Shown one piece after another: positions 49,901-57,726 of a stretch of 64,000 bases of DNA. This DNA comes from an uncultured Anaerolineales bacterium. Its GTDB lineage: Bacteria > Chloroflexota > Anaerolineae > Aggregatilineales > Aggregatilineaceae. The notes under the pieces were generated by a model. That model saw nothing but the letters and a program-made list of their open reading frames with translations. It did not search any database and was not told the origin of the DNA. Location of the stretch: contig CAKZOB010000080.1 in the NCBI GenBank assembly GCA_937135955.1, positions 30,824 to 94,823 on the forward strand, read 5' to 3'. Every line of letters starts with the position of its first letter. Within the stretch, counting starts at the first letter, position 1. A program made the translations under genes and the position numbers.

Positions 49901-51591
49901 CTGTGGGACAGGCGCGGATACAGGGAACTCTCTCCCAATAACCCCTCTGTCAACCCTGTGCCAATGACTTCTCCATCGGGCGCTTCTATTTGCATGACCA
50001 GCTCAGACGTGCCCGACTGCCGCCTGAGGACGAAACGCCAGGGCACAGATTCGGGGTTGTCTATTAACCACACATCAGCGGAACCTGGTGTAAGCTCAGC
50101 AGTCGTCCCGCCCGCTGGCAAAAAAAGAGCGGTCTGCTCCGGCAGACGCTGCGCGAAGGCGCGCCATCGTTTACCCAGCAGGTCGATCCGGATACTATAG
50201 CCGCTTTCGGCCAACCCGCTGTCCAGAAGGATCAGGTACGGTCCGCTCTGGTGTAACACCAGTGACTGACGCAACTCTCGCTCAACCGCCCGCATCAGCA
50301 CAGTCGTCCCATCAGGAGCCACAACCTGTAGTGTGCCCTGAGCCGCGGGCACCTGGGGCCAAAACTGTAACATAACAATATCGCCCACTTCTGCCATCGC
50401 ATACCAGCGGGACCTTGCCCCCGCCCCCGCCGCAACCTGCCTTATCTCACCGTGCACAAGACGGCCAGGGACTGTGCTTCTCGCTGGCAATCCAACCGTG
50501 CTAATTTCGAAATCGACGCTTTCGGCAACCAGGCTGCCCCATGGCTGCACTTCAACGATCACCTCGCCCCCTGACGGAGCGAGCACACTGCAGGCGAAGT
50601 CACCAACCCCAGTGACACTGTCTAGAAGAGCGCCTGCGGCGCTGTAAAATGCGAGATGCAAACCCTGCGCCGGTTCCGATACCTGCACCGCAAGAGCGAG
50701 ATTGCCCCCTTGCGTCTCCAGCCCATAACGCACCAGGGGCGCAGTGCGGGTCAGGCGACCGCGTACGGTAGTTCCCACGGCCAATGGGATCGGCGTTGGC
50801 GAATCCTCGCCCGTTCCCGCCCGTCGCAGCGACACCAGCAATTCGAAACTTCCTGTCGTGCGTCCACCTGCGCCGAGGTTGGCCCCCGACCGGCGAGCCA
50901 CTACAGTGTAGGTGCCTCTCACAGGCAGGCGAACAGCGAACAAAGCCGCATTGTTTCCCTCACCGCCACCGTCTGCGCTCGCCAGTTGGCTGCCATCGGG
51001 CGCGAGCAGGGCCAGGAAGGGATCGAGGTTTCCTGCGGTTGCGCGCATGGATACATCCACCACATCGCCTGCATTCCCGAAGAACGACCAGGTCGTGCGG
51101 TAGACGGCGTCGCTGATCTCTCCCTCTACGCTGCGCCCATAGACCAGCGTGCCATCGCCTGGTTGGGCGGCCCGTTCGATCACGGTGAGACCAAGCGCAT
51201 ATTCCCCTGTGGTCTGCGCGTCACCCTGCACCTGCACCACATGCAGGCCAGATTGGCTGATTCCCAGGGTGAAACGAAATACGCCTTGCTGAGCCGCAGG
51301 ATAGGAGACCCTCATGAGCAGCCGCCCCTTCGGATCGGTGACTGTCAACTGAGGGACAAAACCGGCGGTTTGCGGCTCAATGCTCAGCGCCAACATGTCA
51401 CCGGCGATCGCCTCGAAGTTCCATCGCTCCTCAGAATCTGGCGCGTCGATCCGCCCTCTGACAGTGACACCGTCTGCCAGGCGGTTGTCTTGCGCCGCCG
51501 CTGGCAGCCACAGCCTTCCAATGCCCACCATCAACAAGGCTGAAAGACCCAGCAAAAGAGTGCCCCGCCACAGATGCACACGTCTCATCAT
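43975..51591 (-). CDS. Giant secreted protein of tandem PPC-like repeats
   Basis: 2,538 residues. An N-terminal signal peptide (MMRRVHLW...LLLGLSALLMVGIG, cleaved probably after an Ala-rich site near residue 33) directs export. The rest is about 22 tandem units of roughly 105-120 residues, each following a bacterial pre-peptidase C-terminal (PPC) pattern: [G]xxVxGxL...W.F.G.AGD.v.v.v, then P.L.L.DP.G..LA, then LP.SG.Y.LxV. No peptidase, anchor motif or other domain is seen. PPC domains are beta-sandwiches usually attached to secreted proteases. A surface fibre or adhesive role is possible but unproven. It has an ATG pair at 51591/51588 behind AGGCGGGTT. Confidence 0.85.
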   Translation of the reverse strand: MMRRVHLWRGTLLLGLSALLMVGIGRLWLPAAAQDNRLADGVTVRGRIDAPDSEERWNFEAIAGDMLALSIEPQTAGFVPQLTVTDPKGRLLMRVSYPAAQQGVFRFTLGISQSGLHVVQVQGDAQTTGEYALGLTVIERAAQPGDGTLVYGRSVEGEISDAVYRTTWSFFGNAGDVVDVSMRATAGNLDPFLALLAPDGSQLASADGGGEGNNAALFAVRLPVRGTYTVVARRSGANLGAGGRTTGSFELLVSLRRAGTGEDSPTPIPLAVGTTVRGRLTRTAPLVRYGLETQGGNLALAVQVSEPAQGLHLAFYSAAGALLDSVTGVGDFACSVLAPSGGEVIVEVQPWGSLVAESVDFEISTVGLPARSTVPGRLVHGEIRQVAAGAGARSRWYAMAEVGDIVMLQFWPQVPAAQGTLQVVAPDGTTVLMRAVERELRQSLVLHQSGPYLILLDSGLAESGYSIRIDLLGKRWRAFAQRLPEQTALFLPAGGTTAELTPGSADVWLIDNPESVPWRFVLRRQSGTSELVMQIEAPDGEVIGTGLTEGLLGESSLYPRLSHSGRYRIRVFAVDGQGASYSLRAVPASGGTLEPGQRFKGVLSENDTAHNWWVEAPAGAVLSLDLESVVGSAAPALTVLDPDGLLLASSAQGDELTGLPLREGGRYRVLVTGSGAVSRQVYYLKAELSSVSIVSALESVPVPLPQERPMVQRVSIPALIIPAWQTDQLAQPASPLAVGVPVRGEIAQGHTAQSWELSVQAGQTFIFTAMPVVTDSPIAVAVIDPAGKVVAEEYGGDGKPAALTYSFPTAGEYRVSVGMRTARRYVLWAEPVDNLDPRAPRVIQGTLLALGATARATLRPETPQQTFVFWGQEGDTVFASVSAQIEIPLSLTLLDVTRQPVPRDDKLLDVTSGGVWKILTADGVYQLVVAVDGDSPLSAPLPFDVHLNVVSSVQAQVPSGGILGGSVTETLLPDRAAHWLFEGTAGQRVRATVTLLGDREGDVVILSLADSAGTVFAQRRAYFGQRELILGDITLPHTGIYQVIVEGAGGYSLKIEGQGVQQEASSTALDYGSTASGVLTPEDALDAWTWSGSRGDVIRVSARQTAGIPALLTMQVRARDGRALATAVAGPGRSAQIEHLELPLDGHYTLLVGSPSTEADVLSYTVSVQLEASTAYSIGRTIREGERWQGVLTIDDPVDTWLVEAADGDALSLSISPRDQRLSPAVALIATDWHLGGFSVTPAVLAEAQSVNGEPVELTYTFAVPGPYAVMITAPPRNYGAYEIAITQESSTALAAQRLRAGQLYQGELGEPVLSNFWAFQGQAGDTVTLVATTDSRSQVPLNMALTAPDGTIVAQADIQGEKSVRIADFPLRATGTYQVFVTVAAHVSSGTSTHYAFALQQVSETRPVIRPLQDRRPVFDVLDGDQPVQWWTFSGQANETARITARVTSGTLDPALAIYDMSGLLLAQTDDVEGLDAILTVTLPASGDFLVRVSRFAGPFGRTAGNYSLLLEKVYSVDDGQVEAALLFYGQHVEGTLDRQTDQARWAFWGAAGDTVSVTAQFPADDVPLLLTVSDPADTVLASGVRNGGSATIASLELPADGFYLVALRRPGDVRSPFSPFSLTLAITDWIEQIPVTPGVLIAGKPLTAQIGAGEAHFWQFSGIAGDAIACTALTDQLPPALEMSVYGPGGESVAQAQTVPGQAGALTTGNLVLQQSGVYTLVVRSRSQALPISYRLLLQPSVSQEIVPADIAPGEEVAGQLDDLNPSDAWRLSLRRDDQVYLQVQVLSGDLQPSLALLDPAGRPIALGVKEQTVPETRYVIGPLRAEKSGWYTVLVTRQGGNAGTTVGRYWLSVSQTPSLPEVVSAQEIVFGIPLWDNMAQHESRTYRFSAHAGDVVEVSVLRTEGEALPDLSLVGQDGRTFPVQVIATEGELAVPLFVVPRTGHYLIRLAADGPIGYGLYVTRLSLTAPAEGPVRQLGSGVRLIESIQGPGDATRWRFSGSQGEVMTFTVTAASAQFSPEAILYGPTGYLAKSADLLADDIVIGPVRLPETGEYILLVRSWQNAAGAGIGGYSVFMERAPQDVSGSSGGILPIGGQSVYGGLTASDPADSWLIEGSTSERLVIRIEISETLETVELALLAPDGTTLATHRAAQGDTIFEIARLPESGTYILRVSARPVADSPIEYSLAAAGGANIGLEDESHIQGIVVGQSGQGNLSPDQATETWVFYGQAGQVIEITGTTLSTVPRGSVALALADSSGELLQGSVQDGRLLVVGPLLLPRTGLYAVVVRAEPALFADIEVLPYEIRIGVPTPGATEMGTLQGEVTGQLDDTMPVHEWEVRPAFSGTYRLWGCSYSPGEELALIVLSQSRDTLGQGKPDESRDNCWSTTINLEGGQQHRVVITNPAFSGAVSYSLGVAPESYASAGLTIRPGEREVGRLDDEHFGDQWTIRGRGSQEVQATVEVTAGDLDLLVEVRSASAEVIASGIADGQGRVEVPFRLPRDGVAYLSVARKGRGGGSTSGEYILVLNSISEQK

Positions 51592-51726
51592 AACCCGCCT
51601 GTATCCGATCGCCGCCCTGCTCTGATTGTCCGGATAGTCCAGGTGCTTGCCAATCTTCGCACTGGCCGATTATAGACCACCTTTTTGCTGAGCCAGAAAT
51701 CTTGACCGTCGCCACTGTCACTTGCC

Positions 51727-51754
51727 TTGCACGCCAGGCAAGGCCGACTATAAT
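51727..51754 (+). promoter_or_regulatory. Promoter with dyad upstream of the TPR-TM protein
   Basis: TTGCAC (51727-51732), a 16-base spacer and TATAAT (51749-51754). The -35 lies inside an inverted repeat, CTTGCCT (51721-51727) and AGGCAAG (51736-51742), which could be an operator. On the minus strand TATAAT at 51669-51674 may be the -10 of the giant gene, without a good -35. Confidence 0.65.
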
Positions 51755-51797
51755 CCCACACAGAAGGAGCGCTCGCAGCGCATGGAGGAAACAGACG

Positions 51798-52976
51798 ATG
51801 GACGACACACGCGAACAGTTACGGCGCGCTTACCGCTATATCCGGCACGACCGCACCCAGGAGGCGCAGCAGATACTGCGACCGCTGCTGGAAAGAGAGC
51901 AGGACAACGTTCATGCCTGGTGGCTGCTTGCCCATGCCGTAACTGACCCCGAAGAAATCCGCCATGCGCTCATCTGCGTCCTGACGCTCGATCCCAATTA
52001 TCCCAATGCCGACAAAGCCCGTGAACTGCTGGCCGCCCTGGACGAACGGATGGCCACCACAACAGAGCTTGAGGCATTCGCGCTCGCCGAGGATAACGTT
52101 CTCGCTGGTCAGGTAGAGGTCGAAGACTGGGCCGAACTGGAAGGCACCTTTACGCCTCCGGAAGCTCGCAGCGCCTCTTTCCCAGACTATGAAATGCCGG
52201 AAAGCCCGCAATTCGCGCCCGAACCTCTTGAAGCGCTCGTCCTTGACGAAGCTGAAATACCTGCCCAGATCGAAGCGGGCGAAGACGATCCTTTCGCCCG
52301 TCTGGAAGAAGACCTGCTATCCGGGCAATTCCAGCAGGAAGATTTCGACACCGCGGACCTGATCAAAGCCATTGATGCCGAACAGGTAGATCTGGACGCC
52401 TTGCTCAAGCTCGAGGAGGAAGAAGCCGAACCGGAGCATGCCCCCGCAGCCCCACGACGCGCGCGACGTCCAGGCTTTCCCTTCTGGCTGCTGGCGGTGA
52501 TCATTGCTCTGGCTGGTCTGGTGGTACTCGTCTTCCGCATTATGGAGCAAGAGGAACCTTCTTCACAGGACCCCGGTCCGCTTGCTCCGCTTGCCATCGA
52601 AGACATAACGCTGGCTGGCGTCCTCAAAGACCTGAATGATCAGTTGAGCATCCAGGGGCTGGGCCAGGAATACCGCGCTGTTGTCGCCCCCAGCTCTTTG
52701 GGGAAAACCCTCTACGTCGAATTCTGTCTCTCGTCCCTGTCTGAGTTGCCGCAGGCAGTCTTTCGGGGCATGGAGCTGGCGGCTCAACACGGCGGGGCAG
52801 CGAGCGGACAGGTGCAGGCCGTAGGAGTGTCAGTCAATCGCTGTCAGTCCGAAAAACACGATACTTTGTACCGCGCTCAGGTTCCGTGGGAGGCTGCCCA
52901 GCGCTATCTGAATGGTGACCTGGGCACGGGCGAAAGAGCGCGGGCCAGCTTCCAGGCCCTCTGGTCGGTCTCCTGA
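51798..52976 (+). CDS. TPR/acidic-linker/single-TM protein
   Basis: 392 residues. The N-terminal 85 are TPR-like (REQLRRAYRYIRHDRTQEAQ...HAWWLLAHAV). A 150-residue very acidic, low-complexity region follows, with EAEIPAQIEAGEDDPFARLE and LLKLEEEEAEPE. A basic patch and one membrane helix come next (about 232-254, FWLLAVIIALAGLVVLVFRI), and a C-terminal domain of about 135 residues lies beyond it, presumably outside the cell. ATG 51798 has GGAGGAAA upstream; an earlier in-frame start at 51702 precedes the promoter. Function unknown; a scaffold or assembly role is possible. It is divergent from the giant PPC gene. Confidence 0.75.
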   Translation: MDDTREQLRRAYRYIRHDRTQEAQQILRPLLEREQDNVHAWWLLAHAVTDPEEIRHALICVLTLDPNYPNADKARELLAALDERMATTTELEAFALAEDNVLAGQVEVEDWAELEGTFTPPEARSASFPDYEMPESPQFAPEPLEALVLDEAEIPAQIEAGEDDPFARLEEDLLSGQFQQEDFDTADLIKAIDAEQVDLDALLKLEEEEAEPEHAPAAPRRARRPGFPFWLLAVIIALAGLVVLVFRIMEQEEPSSQDPGPLAPLAIEDITLAGVLKDLNDQLSIQGLGQEYRAVVAPSSLGKTLYVEFCLSSLSELPQAVFRGMELAAQHGGAASGQVQAVGVSVNRCQSEKHDTLYRAQVPWEAAQRYLNGDLGTGERARASFQALWSVS

Positions 52977-52977
52977 C

Positions 52978-54642
52978 CTAATCGTTGATTTGAGTGGAAC
53001 TGGCGCTTTCAGTAGGCAGCCACACAACGAAGCGGCTGCCTTTTCCCACTGCGCTCTCTACAGTGATTGTGCCGCCGTGACCCTGCACAATACCATAAGT
53101 TACAGACAGCCCCAGCCCAGTGCCATCGCTTTTGGTGGAAAAGAATGGTTCAAAGATGCGATCGAGCGCTTCGGGAGCAATGCCTGTCCCCGAGTCCGCG
53201 ACAGCCAGCACCACGCCTTGCTCATCTGGGTACAGTTCGATGATCATATCTCCCCCGTCGGGCATGGATTCGGCGGCGTTGAGCACCAGGTTCAGCAAGA
53301 CCTGTTTGAGTTGCGCTGGCGTGCCCAGAATGGGAGGCACCGGCTCAAGCCTCTTGGTAACTCTCACTTGCATATGTTCCATCTGCCGCTGCGTGAACAG
53401 GATCACTTCCTCAACCAGCTCTCTCAAGTCCACGCGCATGATCTCGCCAGTAGTTGGGCGCGCAAAGTCGAGCAGCCGCGATACAATGCCCTTAATCCGC
53501 TGGACTTCTTGCTCGGCCACACGTAACCCTTGGGCATCCACAGGCTGATCGTTCTCGATGTCTTCAATGGCGACTTCCAGGCAGTTGAGGATCGGCTGCA
53601 GGGGATTGTTCACCTCGTGGGCGATCCCTGCTGCCAGCCGCCCCAACGCGGCCAGCTTCTCAGACTGGATCAGTTGTGCCTGTGCGGCGCGTAGCTCACG
53701 GGTGCGTTCGTCAACCATGGCCTCCAGGTTTTGGGCATAGGCATGTAGCGCCGCGTGGAGTTGCGCATTGCGTACTGCCAGTGCAGCCTGTTCTCCAACA
53801 GAGCGCAACATGCGCAACTTGCTCTCGCCATAGGTCTCTGGTTCAGCATGGGCCACTGCCAGAATGCCTACCAACCGTCCATGGTGCAATAAAGGGGCCG
53901 CAATGGCCGAGTGATACCCCTGGCGTTGCAGGTGTCCAAATTGTCCCGCAGCCGAAGCGTCGGCGACGAGCACAGGCACACCCGTACGATAAACGTAGCC
54001 TGCAACAGTATCCTCTCCTTCGAGCACGGCGCGCACCTGTTCTTCAGACAACAGGCCGTGCTGCAAATCACGGCAGAGAATCGGTTGTTGTTGCTCGTCA
54101 AACAGATAAAGCTCAACCTGGTGCGCGCCAAACTCATCTCTGGCGATCGCGACGATGCGGTCGGCCAGATCGGGGAGTTCCAGTTGTTGGTTGAACTCCG
54201 CCCCAATGCGCACCAGCGCTTCCAGTTCGGCGTTGCGGCGCTGTAGGCGGTCTTCCAGCTGACGGGCGTGCATCTTGCTGATCGCCCGCGCCACCAATTC
54301 ATGATAGTCGTAGGGTTTGCGGATATAGTCATCGGCCCCCAACTGCAACCCGTGGGCCACATCTGACGCTTCGCGCGCAGCCGCAGTGACGAAGATCACA
54401 GGAATCCGGGCAGTCTCCGGGTCCTCGCGCAGGCGAGCCGTGACCTCAAAGCCGTTCAGGTGGGGCATCTGCACATCCAGCAGAATCAGGTCGGGCTTCA
54501 GTTCGCGCGCCTTGGCCAGCGTAGATAGACCATCGCGCGCGCTTTCTACAGCGAAGCCTTCGCGTTCCAGCACACGATGCAGCAACAAGATCGCGTTCTG
54601 CTCATCGTCAGCTACCAATACTAGCGGTCTGCGCCTGTGCAT
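52978..54642 (-). CDS. Hybrid receiver-GAF-histidine kinase
   Basis: 554 residues, soluble. The receiver domain comes first (1-120, Asp56 in LILLDVQMP, Lys109 in IRKPYD). A coiled coil and GAF domain follow (about 140-300, with HSAIAAPLLHHGRLVGILAV), then a coiled coil and HisKA with His342 in GIAHEVNNPLQPI, like NtrB. HATPase boxes: LVLNAAESM, DSGTGI, EPFFSTKSDGTGLGLSV. The receiver at the N-terminus suggests it is controlled by another kinase. No response regulator gene is adjacent. It is convergent with the TPR-TM gene, which ends one base away. Confidence 0.92.
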   Translation of the reverse strand: MHRRRPLVLVADDEQNAILLLHRVLEREGFAVESARDGLSTLAKARELKPDLILLDVQMPHLNGFEVTARLREDPETARIPVIFVTAAAREASDVAHGLQLGADDYIRKPYDYHELVARAISKMHARQLEDRLQRRNAELEALVRIGAEFNQQLELPDLADRIVAIARDEFGAHQVELYLFDEQQQPILCRDLQHGLLSEEQVRAVLEGEDTVAGYVYRTGVPVLVADASAAGQFGHLQRQGYHSAIAAPLLHHGRLVGILAVAHAEPETYGESKLRMLRSVGEQAALAVRNAQLHAALHAYAQNLEAMVDERTRELRAAQAQLIQSEKLAALGRLAAGIAHEVNNPLQPILNCLEVAIEDIENDQPVDAQGLRVAEQEVQRIKGIVSRLLDFARPTTGEIMRVDLRELVEEVILFTQRQMEHMQVRVTKRLEPVPPILGTPAQLKQVLLNLVLNAAESMPDGGDMIIELYPDEQGVVLAVADSGTGIAPEALDRIFEPFFSTKSDGTGLGLSVTYGIVQGHGGTITVESAVGKGSRFVVWLPTESASSTQIND

Positions 54643-54775
54643 GGCGTTCCCCTCTCACCCAAACTCATCTCACCCGTATGATAATGGCACTCTAGCATTC
54701 GGGGAAGCCTGAGCCATAGACACACCTGCAGACTATGTTAGAATGTCGGTGTTGCGCACACAAGGATTCCTGATC

Positions 54776-55999
54776 ATGAAACGCCCCCAATCATTCCGCC
54801 GCCGGCTGGCAACCGCGCTTGTGCGAGGGACACTGCTCGGCCTTGTATTCGGTCTGACATTCTTCGCGGGGTTCATTGTCCGCGATCGTCTGGTTGAGCC
54901 AGCGCGCGAGCCAGCACCAACCCGTTTTGCCTTGCTGGCCGAAGTAGAGCAATTGCTCCAGCAGCATTACCTGCGCGATCTGCCTCCAGCCAGAGAGATG
55001 GAATACGCGGCCATTCGCGGCTACCTGGGAGCGCTCAACGATCCCTTCACCTTTTTCATTGACCCGCCCGTGGCCCAGAACGAATCGGAGGTGTTGGCGG
55101 GCAGGTACGGGGGCATCGGCGTGCAAGTTCGGCGCAACGAGCGCGGAGAAGTGGTGTTGTTTCCTTTCCGCGATGGGCCGGCTGCCCGCGCCGGAGTCCT
55201 GGACGGCGACCTGTTGCTAGCCGTCAATGGCGTCTCGCTGGCTCTCGACGAACGTTTGGACGTGATCGATCGGCTGCTGCGCGGCGAAGTCGGTGAAGGA
55301 CGGGGAGTGACCATTACTGTCCGCCAGCCCGATCAGGCCGAAACGCGCGAGTATTTTATCGCGTTCGAAGAGGTCATGGTGCCCTCAGTCATCTGGCATG
55401 TTGTTCCCGAAGCACCTGCCCTGGGCTATCTGCAGTTGCTGCGCTTCACCGCTCGCACGCCTGACGAACTGCGCACGGCGCTGGCCGAACTGTCGTCGCA
55501 GAATGTCCAGGCGCTGATCCTCGATCTGCGCGGAAACTCTGGCGGGTTGCTTGAAGAATCGGTGGCTGTCGCTTCCGAGTTTCTGGACGACGGCGTGGTC
55601 TTCTACGAGCGGACCCGCCAGGGCGAAAAGGAGACTCTGGCGACGCCTGGCGGAGCGGCTATCCATCAGCCATTGGCAGTGCTGGTTGACCAGGGTACGG
55701 CCAGCGCGGCAGAACTGGTCGCTGGCGCTATCAGAGATCGCGGACGGGGGATTTTGATCGGGCAAAAGACCTATGGCAAAGGTTCTGTCCAGCTCATCTT
55801 CCGCCTTTCCGACGACTCTTCGATTCACATCACCAGCGCCGAGTGGTTTACTCCGGCTCACGTGGCGCTGGATGGGCAGGGCTTGCAGCCAGATATTGTC
55901 ATGATCCCGGCTGAAGACGGGCGCGACGTTGAGCTTGGGGAAGCAATTCGCTACCTGAGCGCTCAGCTTGCGTCTGCTTCGTCTCGTGCTGCAAATTGA
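54776..55999 (+). CDS. S41-family C-terminal processing peptidase (first copy)
   Basis: A membrane-anchored protease of the CtpA/Prc type. N-terminal membrane helix about 14-40 (LVRGTLLGLVFGLTFFAGFI). A PDZ domain follows (about 105-185, GGIGVQVRRNERGEVV) and the S41 core (about 200-395) with ILDLRGNSGGLLEE, catalytic Ser310 in GTASAAELVAG and Lys in QKTYGKGSVQ. 407 residues is normal. The ATG at 54776 (MKRPQSF) is preferred: AAGGA lies 10 bases upstream, whereas an ATG at 54743 is inside a possible -10. A second copy follows after 28 bases. Confidence 0.92.
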   Translation: MKRPQSFRRRLATALVRGTLLGLVFGLTFFAGFIVRDRLVEPAREPAPTRFALLAEVEQLLQQHYLRDLPPAREMEYAAIRGYLGALNDPFTFFIDPPVAQNESEVLAGRYGGIGVQVRRNERGEVVLFPFRDGPAARAGVLDGDLLLAVNGVSLALDERLDVIDRLLRGEVGEGRGVTITVRQPDQAETREYFIAFEEVMVPSVIWHVVPEAPALGYLQLLRFTARTPDELRTALAELSSQNVQALILDLRGNSGGLLEESVAVASEFLDDGVVFYERTRQGEKETLATPGGAAIHQPLAVLVDQGTASAAELVAGAIRDRGRGILIGQKTYGKGSVQLIFRLSDDSSIHITSAEWFTPAHVALDGQGLQPDIVMIPAEDGRDVELGEAIRYLSAQLASASSRAAN

Positions 56000-56027
56000 C
56001 TGCGTTGAAAACGGAGCACACCAACCT

Positions 56028-57233
56028 ATGGCATCTCGTTCAGCCCCAAACCCTCTTGGCCCGCCGCACCGCGCGCGGTTGTTGTTTGCTGCAGTTCTGA
56101 TTGCAGCGGTGGCTTTTCTGGCGGGAGTCTGGTTCGCCGAGCGTACAGACTCCCCCCACGATACGCGCGCCTTCGATATCTTCTGGCAGAGCTGGAGCAT
56201 TTTGGAGCGCGAGTTCTACTACGATCTGCCCGACGAACGCGAACTGATTTATGGGGCGATTCAAGGGTTGCTGGCCAAAGCAGGCGATCCGTATACCTTC
56301 TTTGCCCCACCCCGCCAGGCTTCTTTCGACCGACAGCGCATCGCCGGCGAGTTCGGAGGGATCGGGGCTTACGTGGGCCTGAACGCCGAAGGTCAGTTGA
56401 CCATCACCGCACTTTTTGCCGGTTATCCGGCAGAAGAAGCGGGGCTGCAAGTCCAGGACGTCATCCTGGAAGTGGATGGCATGTCTATCGCCGGCTGGAC
56501 ACTGGAAGACTCTGTAGCACGTCTGCGAGGCGAAGTGGGCAGCAAAGTAACTCTGACTATCTTTCGCCCTCGTGACGAGTCCCGTTTCAGCGTGGAGATC
56601 AAGCGAGCGCGAGTCGAACTGCCCACTCTCATTGCCAGCACCTACGACCAGGTGGGCTATGTGCGCCTGTTCAGCTTCAACGATCGAGCGACGGAGTTGT
56701 TGTCCGACGAGATTGATAAATTGCTCGATCAGGGTATCGCGGCCCTGATACTCGATCTGCGTGGGAATCCGGGTGGTCTGCTGGATCAGGCGGTCAGCGT
56801 TAGTGATCTGTTCCTGGGCGAAGGAGTGGTTGTCACCCAGCGCGATCGCAGCGGCCACAGCACGGTTTACCGTTCCGTGACCGGCCAGCCCGCGGAGACT
56901 CTGCCGCTGGCCGTACTTATTGACAGCACCAGTGCCAGCGCTGCTGAGGTAGTCGCTGGAGCGCTGCAGGATCGCGGCAGGGCTGCACTGATCGGTCAGC
57001 CGAGTTTCGGCAAGGGGTCGGTGCAACATGTGCATGATCTACCCGACGGCTCCCAGGTGCATGTGACCGTTGCCCTGTGGTTCACTCCCAACGAAACACC
57101 GATCCAGGGGCAAGGGCTGACTCCTGACATTCTCGTCGAAGAGACGACCGGGCTAGATGAGGGCGAAGACCCATTCATTACCGCAGCGCTGGAGTACCTT
57201 ACCGCTCAATTGCAAGAACCTGCCTCACCCTGA
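56028..57233 (+). CDS. S41-family C-terminal processing peptidase (second copy)
   Basis: A paralogue of the preceding gene with the same order: membrane helix (about 12-38, LLFAAVLIAAVAFLAGVWF), PDZ (GGIGAYVGLNAEGQLTI) and S41 core with LILDLRGNPGGLLDQ, Ser304 in STSASAAEVVAG and Lys in QPSFGKGSVQ. 401 residues. ATG 56028 is 28 bases after the first copy, with GGAG 11 bases upstream. A tandem duplication is likely, with the copies well diverged. It ends 18 bases before smpB and may share its transcript. Confidence 0.92.
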   Translation: MASRSAPNPLGPPHRARLLFAAVLIAAVAFLAGVWFAERTDSPHDTRAFDIFWQSWSILEREFYYDLPDERELIYGAIQGLLAKAGDPYTFFAPPRQASFDRQRIAGEFGGIGAYVGLNAEGQLTITALFAGYPAEEAGLQVQDVILEVDGMSIAGWTLEDSVARLRGEVGSKVTLTIFRPRDESRFSVEIKRARVELPTLIASTYDQVGYVRLFSFNDRATELLSDEIDKLLDQGIAALILDLRGNPGGLLDQAVSVSDLFLGEGVVVTQRDRSGHSTVYRSVTGQPAETLPLAVLIDSTSASAAEVVAGALQDRGRAALIGQPSFGKGSVQHVHDLPDGSQVHVTVALWFTPNETPIQGQGLTPDILVEETTGLDEGEDPFITAALEYLTAQLQEPASP

Positions 57234-57251
57234 ACAGGAGTGATCGAAAGC

Positions 57252-57713
57252 GTGAACACTGGACGTAAGATAGTCGCCACCAACCGCAAAGCGCGCCATG
57301 ACTACGAACTACTGGACACTTTCGAGGCCGGAATCGCTCTGACTGGCTCGGAGATCAAGTCCATTCGCGCTGGTCACGTCAACCTGCGCGAAGCCTATGT
57401 ATTGCCGCGTGATGGCGAACTGTGGCTGCTCAACGCCCACATAGCCTCTTACGATCAGGCTGGGCGGTTCGGGCATGACCCTCTGCGCCCGCGCAAGCTG
57501 CTCCTGCACCGCAAAGAGATTGATCGCATTGCTGCCCGTGTGCAGGAGAAAGGGCTGACCATCGTCCCTACCATGATGTATCTGACGCGCGGCCTGGCCA
57601 AACTGGAGATCGCTCTGGCACGCGGCAAGAAACAATACGACAAACGCGAATCTCTGCGCAAGCGAGACACGCAGCGTCAGATTGAGCGCACGCTGCGCAA
57701 GCACGAAGACTGA
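57252..57713 (+). CDS. smpB: SsrA-binding protein SmpB
   Basis: Binds tmRNA and delivers it to stalled ribosomes in trans-translation. The N-terminal TGRKIVATNRKARHDYELLD is the family signature, followed by GTVLTGSE-like ALTGSEIKSIRAGHVNL, and a basic C-terminal tail (KRDTQRQIERTLRKHED) typical of SmpB. It starts at GTG 57252; an earlier GTG at 57240 overlaps the AGGAG itself. 153 residues is normal. No tmRNA gene (ssrA) was noticed in the window. Confidence 0.96.
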   Translation: MNTGRKIVATNRKARHDYELLDTFEAGIALTGSEIKSIRAGHVNLREAYVLPRDGELWLLNAHIASYDQAGRFGHDPLRPRKLLLHRKEIDRIAARVQEKGLTIVPTMMYLTRGLAKLEIALARGKKQYDKRESLRKRDTQRQIERTLRKHED

Positions 57714-57726
57714 GAGGATCGGCGAG

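Noticed and set aside
44000..51500. DNA-level tandem repeat in the giant gene
   Set aside because: The repeats are visible only at protein level and are well diverged; no long nucleotide repeat was noticed by eye.
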